From contig NZ_WOFB01000019.1 of NCBI RefSeq assembly GCF_009733865.1, positions 1-64,000 of the forward strand: DNA of 64,000 nucleotides, in the 5' to 3' direction. Positions 52,041 through 59,796 of the stretch are shown in pieces. Under the pieces are notes generated by a model. It saw only the letters and a program-made list of their open reading frames with translations. It was not told where the DNA came from and ran no database searches. The stretch is from Oceanobacillus salinisoli. GTDB lineage: Bacteria; Bacillota; Bacilli; Bacillales; Amphibacillaceae. The position numbers and the translations under genes were made by a program. How positions within the stretch are numbered: the stretch's first letter is position 1; every line of letters begins with the position of its first letter.

Positions 52041-52090
52041 AAAAAGGCAGAAATCCAAGTTTTCGTGTAAACCGTTAGATTTTCTGCCTT
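52041..52090 (-). terminator. Riboswitch-controlled terminator of guaA
   Basis: On the minus strand AAGGCAGAAAATC and GGATTTCTGCCTT pair around a loop of about 25 bases, then TTTTT. Its 5' arm starts inside the 3' strand of aptamer helix P1. Confidence 0.8.
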
Positions 52091-52160
52091 CATAGTCAGG
52101 GCATTTACGGTGCCCCGGTAGAGACTTTCGAACCATATTATCGAGGATATACGAAAGGCA
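52085..52160 (-). ncRNA. Guanine riboswitch (purine aptamer) of guaA
   Basis: On the minus strand TGCCTTTCGTATA for P1, AATATGG, GTCTCTACCGGGGC, CCGTAAATG and GACTATGAAGGCA. The specificity base is C (guanine). GGGGCACC...GCCC closes one arm. Confidence 0.92.
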
Positions 52161-52191
52161 TTTATTTTTATTGTGTCTTCATTATTTCTAT

Positions 52192-52220
52192 ATTCTACTA
52201 ACCAACGTGCACGAGGTCAA
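52192..52220 (-). promoter_or_regulatory. Sigma-A promoter of guaA, overlapping the end of the transglutaminase gene
   Basis: On the minus strand TTGACC (52,215-52,220), exactly 17 bases, TAGAAT (52,192-52,197). The -35 covers the stop codon of the upstream gene (ending at 52,217). Confidence 0.82.
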
Positions 52221-54418
52221 CCCATTATACGATTAATTAAATTTTTCCATAATTGCGTGAGTTCCACTACATGCTGATTAGATAATTCGTTTTTGTACAG
52301 GACACGCTCATAATAGTTTGTAAGCTGTCCCATTTCTTTTGATCCATAGCTGGAATCAATCTGATCCGCATATTCTCTTAATGTCTGATCAGGTGCTTTT
52401 TCATACCCTTTATCGTTTAATACTTTCATTAAATAATGATAGGCATCTTGAAATGTTTCCGTATCCTGTGTTTTAGCCAATCTCGCAGATACGACCTTCG
52501 TTTGCCAGCGATATCTCGTTTTATATATGAAGAATGCAAGCACCGCTAATACGGCAAGTCCAATGATTCCAAACCACCAATTGCTTCCACCAGATTCCGT
52601 ATTGCCTGAAGTTGGACTAAATGCCGTTTCCGCTTCTTCCTCTTCTAATTCCTCTTGTTCCTCTTCTTCCTGTTCTTGAATATCTTCCGGCGCTTCCAGT
52701 ACATCATCCTCTGTTTGATTATCGCTTTGAGTTTCACCTAAATGAAAATCAGTAGGGTTAGAAAATCCTTGTGTCGGTTCAAATGGAACCCACCCTGATC
52801 CAGGAAAATATACTTCAACCCATGAATGGGCATTTGCATTGGTAACCTGGTACACATCTGGTTCTTCCCCAACATTGTTTTCAATTAGCTCTCCACTGGT
52901 AAAGCCTTTTGCCCATCTTGTCGGAATATCCAATGAACGAAGCATTACAACCATGGCAGAGGAAAAGTTATCACAATAACCGACCTGCGACTCAAATAAA
53001 AATTGATCTACATAATCCTGATTACCTTGAGGAACGGGGACATCTGTCGTCTGATATTCAAATCCATTACTGCTGAAGTATCTTTCAATCGCTTTTGCCT
53101 TATCATAGCGACTATCCTCATCTGCGGTAATTTCTTCTGCCAATTCTCCGACTCGATCCGGCAAGGAGGAAGGAAGCTGTGTGTACCGGTCCGTTATGTC
53201 TGCCGGATCTTCCTCAGAGCTATTTCTCAGCTGATTAATTGCAAAGGACGGGTTGTCATACTCGACCTGGTACACGGCCATCTCAGGTGTCGTGTTAAAT
53301 TCAGTTTGTACCGCTTCAGAGTTTGGATCCAGTGAAAAGCTCGTTTCTATCCCCGTTAACTCTTCTGCTTGAGTAGCACCATATGGATACATTAACTTTC
53401 CAATTGATGGATTATGCAGCTCGATAAGCCCTGTTAGACTTTCTGAGGCTACCTCGTCTGAGAACATTTCCAGCCCAATCATTCCATTTTCCAGTTCTTC
53501 ATATTCTGGTTCAGATGACAGTTCCCATCCTTTTCCAGTATATAAATCTTTCGTTTCTACTCGCCAATAATGCGAATCATGGACATTCGCAGTAAAGACA
53601 GGCGTATAATCCTGAACAAATGATCCACCAAGTCTGGAATCATCCTCCCCATAGCCTACTTTCTGTGTGGCAGCCCCTGTACCACCAGCCCCCTCTGCAG
53701 CACTGTGTATAAACGGAACAGGATCAGGCCATTGCGGTTCCACTTTTGGTACGGCAAAACCAACCAATGTAGAAAAAATAACGATGGCAATAAGTGGTGT
53801 AAGCCAGGCCGATGTTTTCTTCATCCACGCTAACCGGATTTGTTCATGATCCAATTCTTTTAGCAAATTGGAAATGGCTAAAGCAATCAGCGAGATGACA
53901 AAAGACCGAACGACTGAGATTCCTGCATCATAAGCAGTAAACGTATCCAATATCGTCAAATAAACAAAGGTTAACAAAACAAACAGAAAAATTCGTTTCA
54001 TCTGTACAAACCAGTAATGGAGTAAATAACTCATTAACCATATTAATATTAAAAACAGAAAGCTGCGAAATAATGGAGTGAGATAATACAATTCCTGTGA
54101 AATAAGTGCTTGTATATTAAAGGAGAATTCCATTAGCAATTGTTCCAGCCAAAGGATACTGAGTAGCGGCTGGTCAAAAAATAGTCCATGAAGGAGGAAG
54201 ACGAGACCAAACCCCTTTAATAAATAGGATATCCACCACTTTAATTGCAGCATCGAGATAATAAAGCAAAAAACCGCATAAAGAATAAATGCCGTTATAC
54301 TCGTTGTATCTGTAATATCTTCCAGCGGATACAGCCATTCCAGAAACAGAAAGAAACTGCAAACATAAAGCACAGAGGTGTATAGTATCGTTGATTTGTT
54401 TTTCGTTGCTCGATTCAC
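52217..54418 (-). CDS. Membrane transglutaminase-like protein (TgpA/YebA type)
   Basis: A 733-residue protein. Six or so N-terminal membrane helices (residues 10-225) are followed by an external transglutaminase-like domain and a last membrane helix (about 625-645), then a DUF4129-type cytosolic tail. The catalytic Cys is in VGYCDNFSSAMVVML and the His in ANAHSWVEVYFPGSGW. The third residue position reads PFEPTQGF, with Glu where Asp is usual. An acidic Gln/Glu-rich linker precedes the last helix. A GTG start overlaps the upstream gene (GTGA). The trio MoxR-DUF58-transglutaminase suggests ATP-driven assembly of an unknown envelope complex. Confidence 0.88.
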   Translation of the reverse strand: MNRATKNKSTILYTSVLYVCSFFLFLEWLYPLEDITDTTSITAFILYAVFCFIISMLQLKWWISYLLKGFGLVFLLHGLFFDQPLLSILWLEQLLMEFSFNIQALISQELYYLTPLFRSFLFLILIWLMSYLLHYWFVQMKRIFLFVLLTFVYLTILDTFTAYDAGISVVRSFVISLIALAISNLLKELDHEQIRLAWMKKTSAWLTPLIAIVIFSTLVGFAVPKVEPQWPDPVPFIHSAAEGAGGTGAATQKVGYGEDDSRLGGSFVQDYTPVFTANVHDSHYWRVETKDLYTGKGWELSSEPEYEELENGMIGLEMFSDEVASESLTGLIELHNPSIGKLMYPYGATQAEELTGIETSFSLDPNSEAVQTEFNTTPEMAVYQVEYDNPSFAINQLRNSSEEDPADITDRYTQLPSSLPDRVGELAEEITADEDSRYDKAKAIERYFSSNGFEYQTTDVPVPQGNQDYVDQFLFESQVGYCDNFSSAMVVMLRSLDIPTRWAKGFTSGELIENNVGEEPDVYQVTNANAHSWVEVYFPGSGWVPFEPTQGFSNPTDFHLGETQSDNQTEDDVLEAPEDIQEQEEEEQEELEEEEAETAFSPTSGNTESGGSNWWFGIIGLAVLAVLAFFIYKTRYRWQTKVVSARLAKTQDTETFQDAYHYLMKVLNDKGYEKAPDQTLREYADQIDSSYGSKEMGQLTNYYERVLYKNELSNQHVVELTQLWKNLINRIMG

Positions 54419-55689
54419 TGCACATTCACCTCAATCGGTTTTTTCACTAATTGTTCTTCCGTAATCATTTGTACGCCTATTCCTTGTATCCTGAACTGTC
54501 CAATTATCTTCTGTTGTATTTCCGTAATAAATAAAGAAGATTGAATAAACAAAACTACCATCCGATTCATCCGCTTATTTAGTTGTTCAATCGTTTGTTT
54601 AAATGTTTCATCCATCTGTGTGGTAATCACAAATACCATTTCCCCACTACCCATTTGCATCATTTGTTCTTTCAACTGCAAAGAAAAAGAGCGTTTTCCC
54701 TGTGCCTCTAATTGGGACAGATGATTAACAATCATACTTTTCGCCGCTGAATCCTGATGCATTGGGAAATAAGCTTTCTCCTCCTCTCCACCAATGGTCA
54801 GCAATCCAACTTCTGTATCCTTTTTCTGGATGGTTTCCATTAAGGCCAATGTTAGCTCGATGGACGCTTCATATGCCAGCGGATTAAGTGCCGGGTAATG
54901 ACAACTGTCTAATACGATTAAAATATTCGTGCTTTTTTCCTGTTCGAATTCCTTGGTCATGACCGTGTTTTTCCTCGCTGTTTGCTTCCAGTCAATCCAG
55001 GAAAAGCGATCGCCAGGCTCATATTCACGAACTCCTGCCGCAACGTTTGTATTGGTTACACGATTCGTTGCAGAGGCTACCGTTCCTTGCTCAAAATTAC
55101 TGATTTGATTGTTCATGCGTACGGCCAGCTGACCCGGATTGGCAATCAGTCCGTCCTCAACAGGAAATACGTGCTCTTTTTTCACAAATCCGAAGATATC
55201 TCCAGTTTTCACACGAATTTCTTTTAATGTATGCTGCCCCCTTGGTACATGGGCAATCGAATAGTCCAGCTGAATATTCCGCTTAAACCATGGAAATACG
55301 GCTTTCTTCACTTTCCGCTGTACCATTAATTTGTTAGGCTGTTCCATATAAAAATACTTCTGTTGCCCGTTTTCCACCTTGTTAAGAGAAATAGGTAGCA
55401 CTTCTTCAAAGACACAGTAATAAATAGGAAAGGGAACTTTTCGTTCTATATTAATTGAAATCGATACCGAATCACCAGCGCGAATGACCTGACGCGATAA
55501 TTGTCTGGTGACGTCCCAGTTATTTATTGGATAAAGGAGAAAACCTAAGTGATAGATTAAAATTGGGAAAAAGCCGGCAAATAAAAACCAGCTGACAAAC
55601 CCACCCTGAAACATGGCATAGGAAAACAATATCGCAATTAAAGCAATGATAAATATTAAATTCCCAAAAAACTTCAGTGATTTCTTCAT
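54415..55689 (-). CDS. DUF58-domain protein (YeaD type)
   Basis: A 424-residue protein. Two N-terminal membrane helices (residues 8-52) are followed by a beta-rich part and the DUF58 segment YEPGDRFSWIDWKQTARKNT, the family hallmark. The von Willebrand A-like stretch NILIVLDSCHYPALNPLAYE follows with a partial metal-site DxSxx. Such proteins are the partner of MoxR ATPases. It begins three bases after the moxR stop and overlaps the transglutaminase gene. Confidence 0.88.
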   Translation of the reverse strand: MKKSLKFFGNLIFIIALIAILFSYAMFQGGFVSWFLFAGFFPILIYHLGFLLYPINNWDVTRQLSRQVIRAGDSVSISINIERKVPFPIYYCVFEEVLPISLNKVENGQQKYFYMEQPNKLMVQRKVKKAVFPWFKRNIQLDYSIAHVPRGQHTLKEIRVKTGDIFGFVKKEHVFPVEDGLIANPGQLAVRMNNQISNFEQGTVASATNRVTNTNVAAGVREYEPGDRFSWIDWKQTARKNTVMTKEFEQEKSTNILIVLDSCHYPALNPLAYEASIELTLALMETIQKKDTEVGLLTIGGEEEKAYFPMHQDSAAKSMIVNHLSQLEAQGKRSFSLQLKEQMMQMGSGEMVFVITTQMDETFKQTIEQLNKRMNRMVVLFIQSSLFITEIQQKIIGQFRIQGIGVQMITEEQLVKKPIEVNVQ

Positions 55690-55692
55690 CCA

Positions 55693-56649
55693 CTAAAAGT
55701 CCTTTCGAATCGGAATATGCGTTGTTTTCACAATATTCGCAATGACATCTTCACTCGTCATTCCCTCATATTTCGCTTCAGAAGTGAGGATAATTCGATG
55801 TCCCATCACATAGGGAGCCAGCAGTTTTACATCATCAGGTAAAACGTAGTCCCTTTCATAAATATAGGCATAGGCCTTGGCCGCTTTCATTAATGCAATA
55901 GCTCCCCTTGGGCTTACTCCCAGATATGTTGCAAAATCTTCTCTTGTTTTTGTTACAAGATTAATAATGTATTGCTGGATATTTCTATCAATATAAACCT
56001 CTCTGACTTCCTGCTGTATTGCTACTAGTTCATCCCTTGTCATGACCGCTTCTATTTCTTCAATTGGATGATTGGTTGATGTTCGTTCCAGAATCTCTAA
56101 TTCTTCCATAAACGTCGGATAACCCATTTTCAGTTTTAAAATAAAACGGTCTAACTGTGCTTCCGGTAATGGGTACGTTCCTTCATACTCAATTGGATTT
56201 TGGGTTGCCATAACAAAGAAGGGCTTTTTCAGAGGTATAGATTGTCCATCTACGGTAACATTTTTCTCCTCCATTGCTTCAAGGAGTGATGATTGTGTCT
56301 TGGGAGAAGTACGGTTGATTTCGTCCGCAAGAATAATATTTCCTAAAATCGGACCAGCGCGAAACTCAAACTCTAATTCTTTGGGATTATATATAGAAAT
56401 GCCTGTAACATCTGATGGAAGTAAATCTGGGGTGAATTGAATTCTTCTAAAATCACAATCTAGTGACTTAGCCAATGCCCGAACGAGCATCGTCTTCCCA
56501 ACCCCTGGTACATCTTCCAACAGGACATGTCCTTCGGCGAGTAATGCTACTAAACTAAGTGTTGCGACATCCTCTTTTCCGATCATTACTTTATTAATAT
56601 TGGCCAGCACTTTTTCGATCTTTTCGTTATATACGGTTGTATCCTGCAT
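55693..56649 (-). CDS. MoxR-type AAA+ ATPase (YeaC)
   Basis: A 318-residue ATPase. Walker A is EDVPGVGKTMLVRALAKSL, Walker B is NIILADEINRTSPKTQSSLL, sensor 1 is VMATQNPIEYEGTYPLPEAQ followed by the Arg finger LDRF. GRP-type C-terminal lid: SPRGAIALMKAAKAYA. MoxR ATPases act as chaperones in metal insertion or complex assembly with VWA proteins. The ATG at 56,649 is chosen because AAGGA lies five bases upstream; a start at 56,670 is possible. First gene of the three-gene operon. Confidence 0.92.
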   Translation of the reverse strand: MQDTTVYNEKIEKVLANINKVMIGKEDVATLSLVALLAEGHVLLEDVPGVGKTMLVRALAKSLDCDFRRIQFTPDLLPSDVTGISIYNPKELEFEFRAGPILGNIILADEINRTSPKTQSSLLEAMEEKNVTVDGQSIPLKKPFFVMATQNPIEYEGTYPLPEAQLDRFILKLKMGYPTFMEELEILERTSTNHPIEEIEAVMTRDELVAIQQEVREVYIDRNIQQYIINLVTKTREDFATYLGVSPRGAIALMKAAKAYAYIYERDYVLPDDVKLLAPYVMGHRIILTSEAKYEGMTSEDVIANIVKTTHIPIRKDF

Positions 56650-56703
56650 GTATTCCTTCGCCCCTCTCATCTACTTCACTTCATTCTAAAACTAAAGCCA
56701 TAT

Positions 56704-56732
56704 ATTATAACTATACAAGAAAAAACATTCAA
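56704..56732 (-). promoter_or_regulatory. Sigma-A promoter of the moxR operon
   Basis: On the minus strand TTGAAT (56,727-56,732), exactly 17 bases, TATAAT (56,704-56,709), about 55 bases upstream of the ATG. Confidence 0.85.
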
Positions 56733-56829
56733 GTAAAAGTAGAATTTTTGCTAGAAAACCTGCGACTACTTGTCCGCCAGTGAATGTGACACTTTTCCTG
56801 AAATGTTGTTCCTTTATGAGGTTGGAATA

Positions 56830-57024
56830 ATGCCTCGCTGGAATTTTTTACTTTTTCTGAAATTAGTATACACACTATATGAAGTTTTTAAACTAGTATG
56901 CGGGATTTCGTTTGTTTTTAGTCTGGTGGATGAGGTGTTGTTGATTTTAAAGAAAGGTAAGGAAAATTACTACTTGCTCTTCTTGGGTAATTTATTAATA
57001 ATAGCAGGATACTTTATTTTCTAA
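56830..57024 (+). CDS. Small two-helix membrane protein
   Basis: A 64-residue protein, MPRWNFLLFLKLVYTLYEVF onward, with hydrophobic stretches LVCGISFVFSLVDEVLLIL and YYLLFLGNLLIIAGYFIF. GAGGTT precedes the ATG at nine bases. A strong plus-strand terminator begins right at its stop, which supports a real gene. I do not recognise it. A longer frame from 56,770 lacks a ribosome binding site. Confidence 0.5.
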   Translation: MPRWNFLLFLKLVYTLYEVFKLVCGISFVFSLVDEVLLILKKGKENYYLLFLGNLLIIAGYFIF

Positions 57025-57064
57025 AAAGGAAGCAAGTTAACCTTCTACTTGCTTCCTTTTTTAG
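57024..57064 (+). terminator. Terminator of the small membrane protein gene
   Basis: AAAAGGAAGCAAGT and ACTTGCTTCCTTTT form a 14-pair stem around TAACCTTCT, then T. Confidence 0.85.
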
Positions 57065-57475
57065 AAAGATAAGAAAGTATAAATTTGCGCTTTGATGTCT
57101 AGCTCCATCGCCCAGCGACTAGCGGACTTCCCTCACCTCCGTACGATAAAGAAGACTTGCCGATTGGTGAAACCAGAGGCTTAGTCGCACTTATACCCTT
57201 GCGGTGAAAGTCAACATCGACTCAAGTTTAGGAAGGCCGACTAAAGGCGGGCTAGCGCTCAGGCGGCGGCATACCCCTATGAAGGGGCATGTTTCCTTTT
57301 CGCTCTTCAAGCATAAGATTCACTAAGATTTTTACATTCGTAAAAATCAAGATCATCTAATCTCCTACGGGGACTGTTCGGCTAAAACCGCCGCTTAGCG
57401 CGGCAACACCGAACCACCTGGCGTGGCCAGGCGCAGTCCGTATGTCGCTAAACGGGCTCTTGCGCTTTTCTTTAG
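57065..57475 (-). repeat. Long dispersed structured repeat, long form
   Basis: The reverse of 48,031-48,250: it starts GTATAAATTTGCGCTTTGAT and ends CGTATGTCGCTAAACGGGCT then CTTGCGCTTTTC. It is about 190 bases longer than the other copy. Extra material lies after GTACGATAAA (about 57,150-57,208) and around 57,225-57,355, including a TTTTTACATTCGTAAAAA hairpin. No protein is encoded. Confidence 0.85.
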
Positions 57476-57628
57476 AAAACTTTATTGCATGTTTGCAGTT
57501 GATATGAAATGCGATATAAAGTGCACGTTGATTTCTGCTGCGGGTAGTCACGCACCTTAGGGTAACGCTTCAGCCCTCTTCGAAGAAATCCACTTCCTTG
57601 AACATAAGATAAGAATCCTTTACAACAT
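57476..57628. repeat. Partial dispersed element and spacer before abgT stop
   Basis: GTTGATATGAAATGCGATAT then AAAGTGCACG and TCACGCACCTTAGGGTAACG resemble the left part of the elements at 39,406 and 44,448. It also serves as the 3' flank of the AbgT-type gene; no clear terminator was found. Confidence 0.35.
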
Positions 57629-59164
57629 TCATTGATATAAAATCGGTGCTCCTGGTCCTAGTGGTAAACCAAGTAGCATCCATACGACCAGCAAAAAGCT
57701 CCATCCAATAAGGAAGAACATAGAATATGGTACCATCGTTGAAACCAGTGTACCAATTCCCATTTTCTTATCATATTTCTGTGCAAAAGCAATAATAATC
57801 GCAAAGTATGTCATTAATGGAGATATGATATTCGTGGTTGAATCGGCAATGCGATAAGCCATTTGTGTTAGCTCTGGTGAATAGCCAAGCTGCATCATGA
57901 TTGGCACAAAGACCGGTGCCATCATGGCCCATTTTGCAGATGCACTTCCGATAAATAGGTTAATAAATGCGGTGATTAAAATAAACATTAAAATTAAAGG
58001 AATCCCTGTCAGGTTAATGCTATCTAAAAACTCCGCTCCATATACACCGAGTACTAGACCCATATTGGATTCATTAAAGTAAGCAACGAACTGTCCTGCA
58101 GTAAATGCAAGGACAATAAACATGCCCATTGACGCCATCGTATCGGACATTTGTGCTGCCACGTCTTTATCACTGCGAATGGATTTCGTCACCAACCCAT
58201 AAACGAGTCCCGGAATGAAAAATAGAATCGCAATGATTGGTACGAGCGAGCCCATAAAAGGAGATTGAATAATTTGATCCACCCAGTTTCCTTCTGTACC
58301 TCTAAGTGGTGCATTTTCCGGTAAGATGAGCAAGGATACTAGAATTAAAGAAACAAGAACAGATACACCCGCCCAAAGTATTCCTTTCTTCTCTATAGAA
58401 GTTAAGATTTCCAGTTTCTCACGATATTCACCTTTATACTCGCCCAAACGAGGTTCAACAATGCGCTCCGTAACCCACGCACCGATAAAGGTAAGAATAA
58501 ACGTTGAAACAATAATAAAGTAATAGTTCATCGCAATACTTATTGTCCCTGCATATTCAGGATCAATAATGGCAGCACCTGCAATGGTAAGCTCACCAAG
58601 CATTGCATCTGTACCAGATAAGAACAAGTTCGCACTAAATCCGGCTGATACACCAGCAAATGCAGCAGCAAGACCTGCTAACGGATGTCTCCCAAGCGCT
58701 GCAAAGATTAACGCACCAAGTGGTGGAAGTACGACATACCCAGCATCTGATCCCACACTGGACATAACACCGGCAAATACTAATCCTAAGGTAATAAAGC
58801 GATTTGGTACAGATAGTACAAATCCTCTAAGCAAAGCACTAATCAGGCCAGTACGTTCTGCAACCCCAATACCAAGCATGGTCAAGAGCACAACGCCTAA
58901 AGGCGCGAAACCGATGAAGTTATCTGTCATGCTTGTAAAAATATATTGGATCCCTTCTGCACTTAATAGATTATTAATCTCAACCATTTCCCCTTTATCT
59001 CCGGGGTGCTCAACACTAATTCCCAATGGCTGTAAGAGTGCGGAAAGAAACAAAACACCAAATGCTAGAATCGCAAACAATGTTACCGGATGCGGCAGTT
59101 TATTCCCTACTGTTTCAATTCCGTCCAAGGAACGCTGGAACAAACCTCTTCTATTTTTACTCAT
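57629..59164 (-). CDS. AbgT-family transporter
   Basis: A 511-residue membrane protein with about 12 helices. LDGIETVGNKLPHPVTLFAI, MLGIGVAERTGLISALLRGF, VGSDAGYVVLPPLGALIFAA, FAGVSAGFSANLFLSGTDAM and IADSTTNIISPLMTYFAIII match the AbgT family, which exports or imports p-aminobenzoyl-glutamate; some members act as sulfonamide efflux pumps. An amidase gene lies about 600 bases upstream, but it is not an AbgAB-type peptidase. GGGAGTAACT precedes the ATG at 59,164; a longer frame from 59,287 has no ribosome binding site. Confidence 0.9.
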   Translation of the reverse strand: MSKNRRGLFQRSLDGIETVGNKLPHPVTLFAILAFGVLFLSALLQPLGISVEHPGDKGEMVEINNLLSAEGIQYIFTSMTDNFIGFAPLGVVLLTMLGIGVAERTGLISALLRGFVLSVPNRFITLGLVFAGVMSSVGSDAGYVVLPPLGALIFAALGRHPLAGLAAAFAGVSAGFSANLFLSGTDAMLGELTIAGAAIIDPEYAGTISIAMNYYFIIVSTFILTFIGAWVTERIVEPRLGEYKGEYREKLEILTSIEKKGILWAGVSVLVSLILVSLLILPENAPLRGTEGNWVDQIIQSPFMGSLVPIIAILFFIPGLVYGLVTKSIRSDKDVAAQMSDTMASMGMFIVLAFTAGQFVAYFNESNMGLVLGVYGAEFLDSINLTGIPLILMFILITAFINLFIGSASAKWAMMAPVFVPIMMQLGYSPELTQMAYRIADSTTNIISPLMTYFAIIIAFAQKYDKKMGIGTLVSTMVPYSMFFLIGWSFLLVVWMLLGLPLGPGAPILYQ

Positions 59165-59397
59165 AGTTACTCCCTTTCTTTTTCGTTTTAATATTCCGAA
59201 TATAATTAAAGCATTTGACCAGTTATTATTATAAACCTCATTACCTATCGTTGAAAACCCACACAAAAGTAGTAGGAATTGCAACATATTTCTTGAGGTT
59301 CCCGTTATTACAAAGAGTTATACTCTTGTCGTTTTGACCCTTCGTTGAATTACTATTCTTGTTAGGAAAGCAATATTACTTAAAAGTGGATTTAGTT
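59165..59397. other. Spacer upstream of the AbgT-type gene
   Basis: AT-rich with no supported gene. It presumably holds the AbgT promoter, for which TATAAT-like hexamers occur without a matched -35. Confidence 0.4.
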
Positions 59398-59502
59398 TGT
59401 TTTCCTTGAACACACGAATGAGTAGTTTGCAACCGATTTTGAGGATTGCACGATTAATTTGGTTTAGTGGTCGCTCGGTTTGGAGGGAGGCTCGTTCGTT
59501 TC
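59398..59502. repeat. Degenerate tandem array E, 21-nt period
   Basis: Four successive 21-base units begin at 59,419, 59,440, 59,461 and 59,482: GAGTAGTTTGCAACCGA..., GAGGATTGCACGATTAA..., GTTTAGTGGTCGCTCGG..., GAGGGAGGCTCGTTCG... A fifth decayed unit may precede them. The GCACGATT core matches array B read on its minus strand. Confidence 0.5.
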
Positions 59503-59544
59503 GTATGCTATATCTCCTCCAGCGTTTTAGATAAAGTGAATCTT

Positions 59545-59700
59545 CAATCAGTGGGGGGGTTTTTCCATCCCCCACTGATTGTTAGCACTAAAGGATGACC
59601 TAAAGGCCTCTGAACGAATCAGGAATTTACTAGCTGTTGGTCCCCTACTTATAATTCCTTAGGCATCTCGAATTCTTGAAGCGGGGGTCTTACAGCCAGT
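59545..59700. repeat. Hairpin and shared sequence block
   Basis: AATCAGTGGGGG and CCCCCACTGATT form a 12-pair stem (59,549-59,581). CCCCACTGATTGTTAG and TTTACTAGCTGTTGG... also occur in diverged form at 44,683-44,725. It is probably the end of a dispersed element. The stretch to 59,796 holds nothing else recognised. Confidence 0.4.
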
Positions 59701-59796
59701 TAATCACGTGATAAATTTAATCTAACGGAAATTTTCTCCAGTGAAAATAGGCCCCCCATTCATTAGGGGTGCCGCTAACTCTGCTTATTTCCGGAT

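Noticed and set aside
56770-56829. Upstream extension of the small plus-strand membrane protein
   Set aside because: There is no ribosome binding site before 56,770, while a fair one precedes 56,830.
58569-59234. 221-codon plus-strand open frame
   Set aside because: It is antisense to the AbgT-family gene, and its proline/alanine/asparagine bias is that of a complementary frame.
59318-59575. 85-codon minus-strand open frame as a gene
   Set aside because: It lies over the 21-nt array, whose period of seven codons keeps a frame open. There is no ribosome binding site and the composition is not protein-like.
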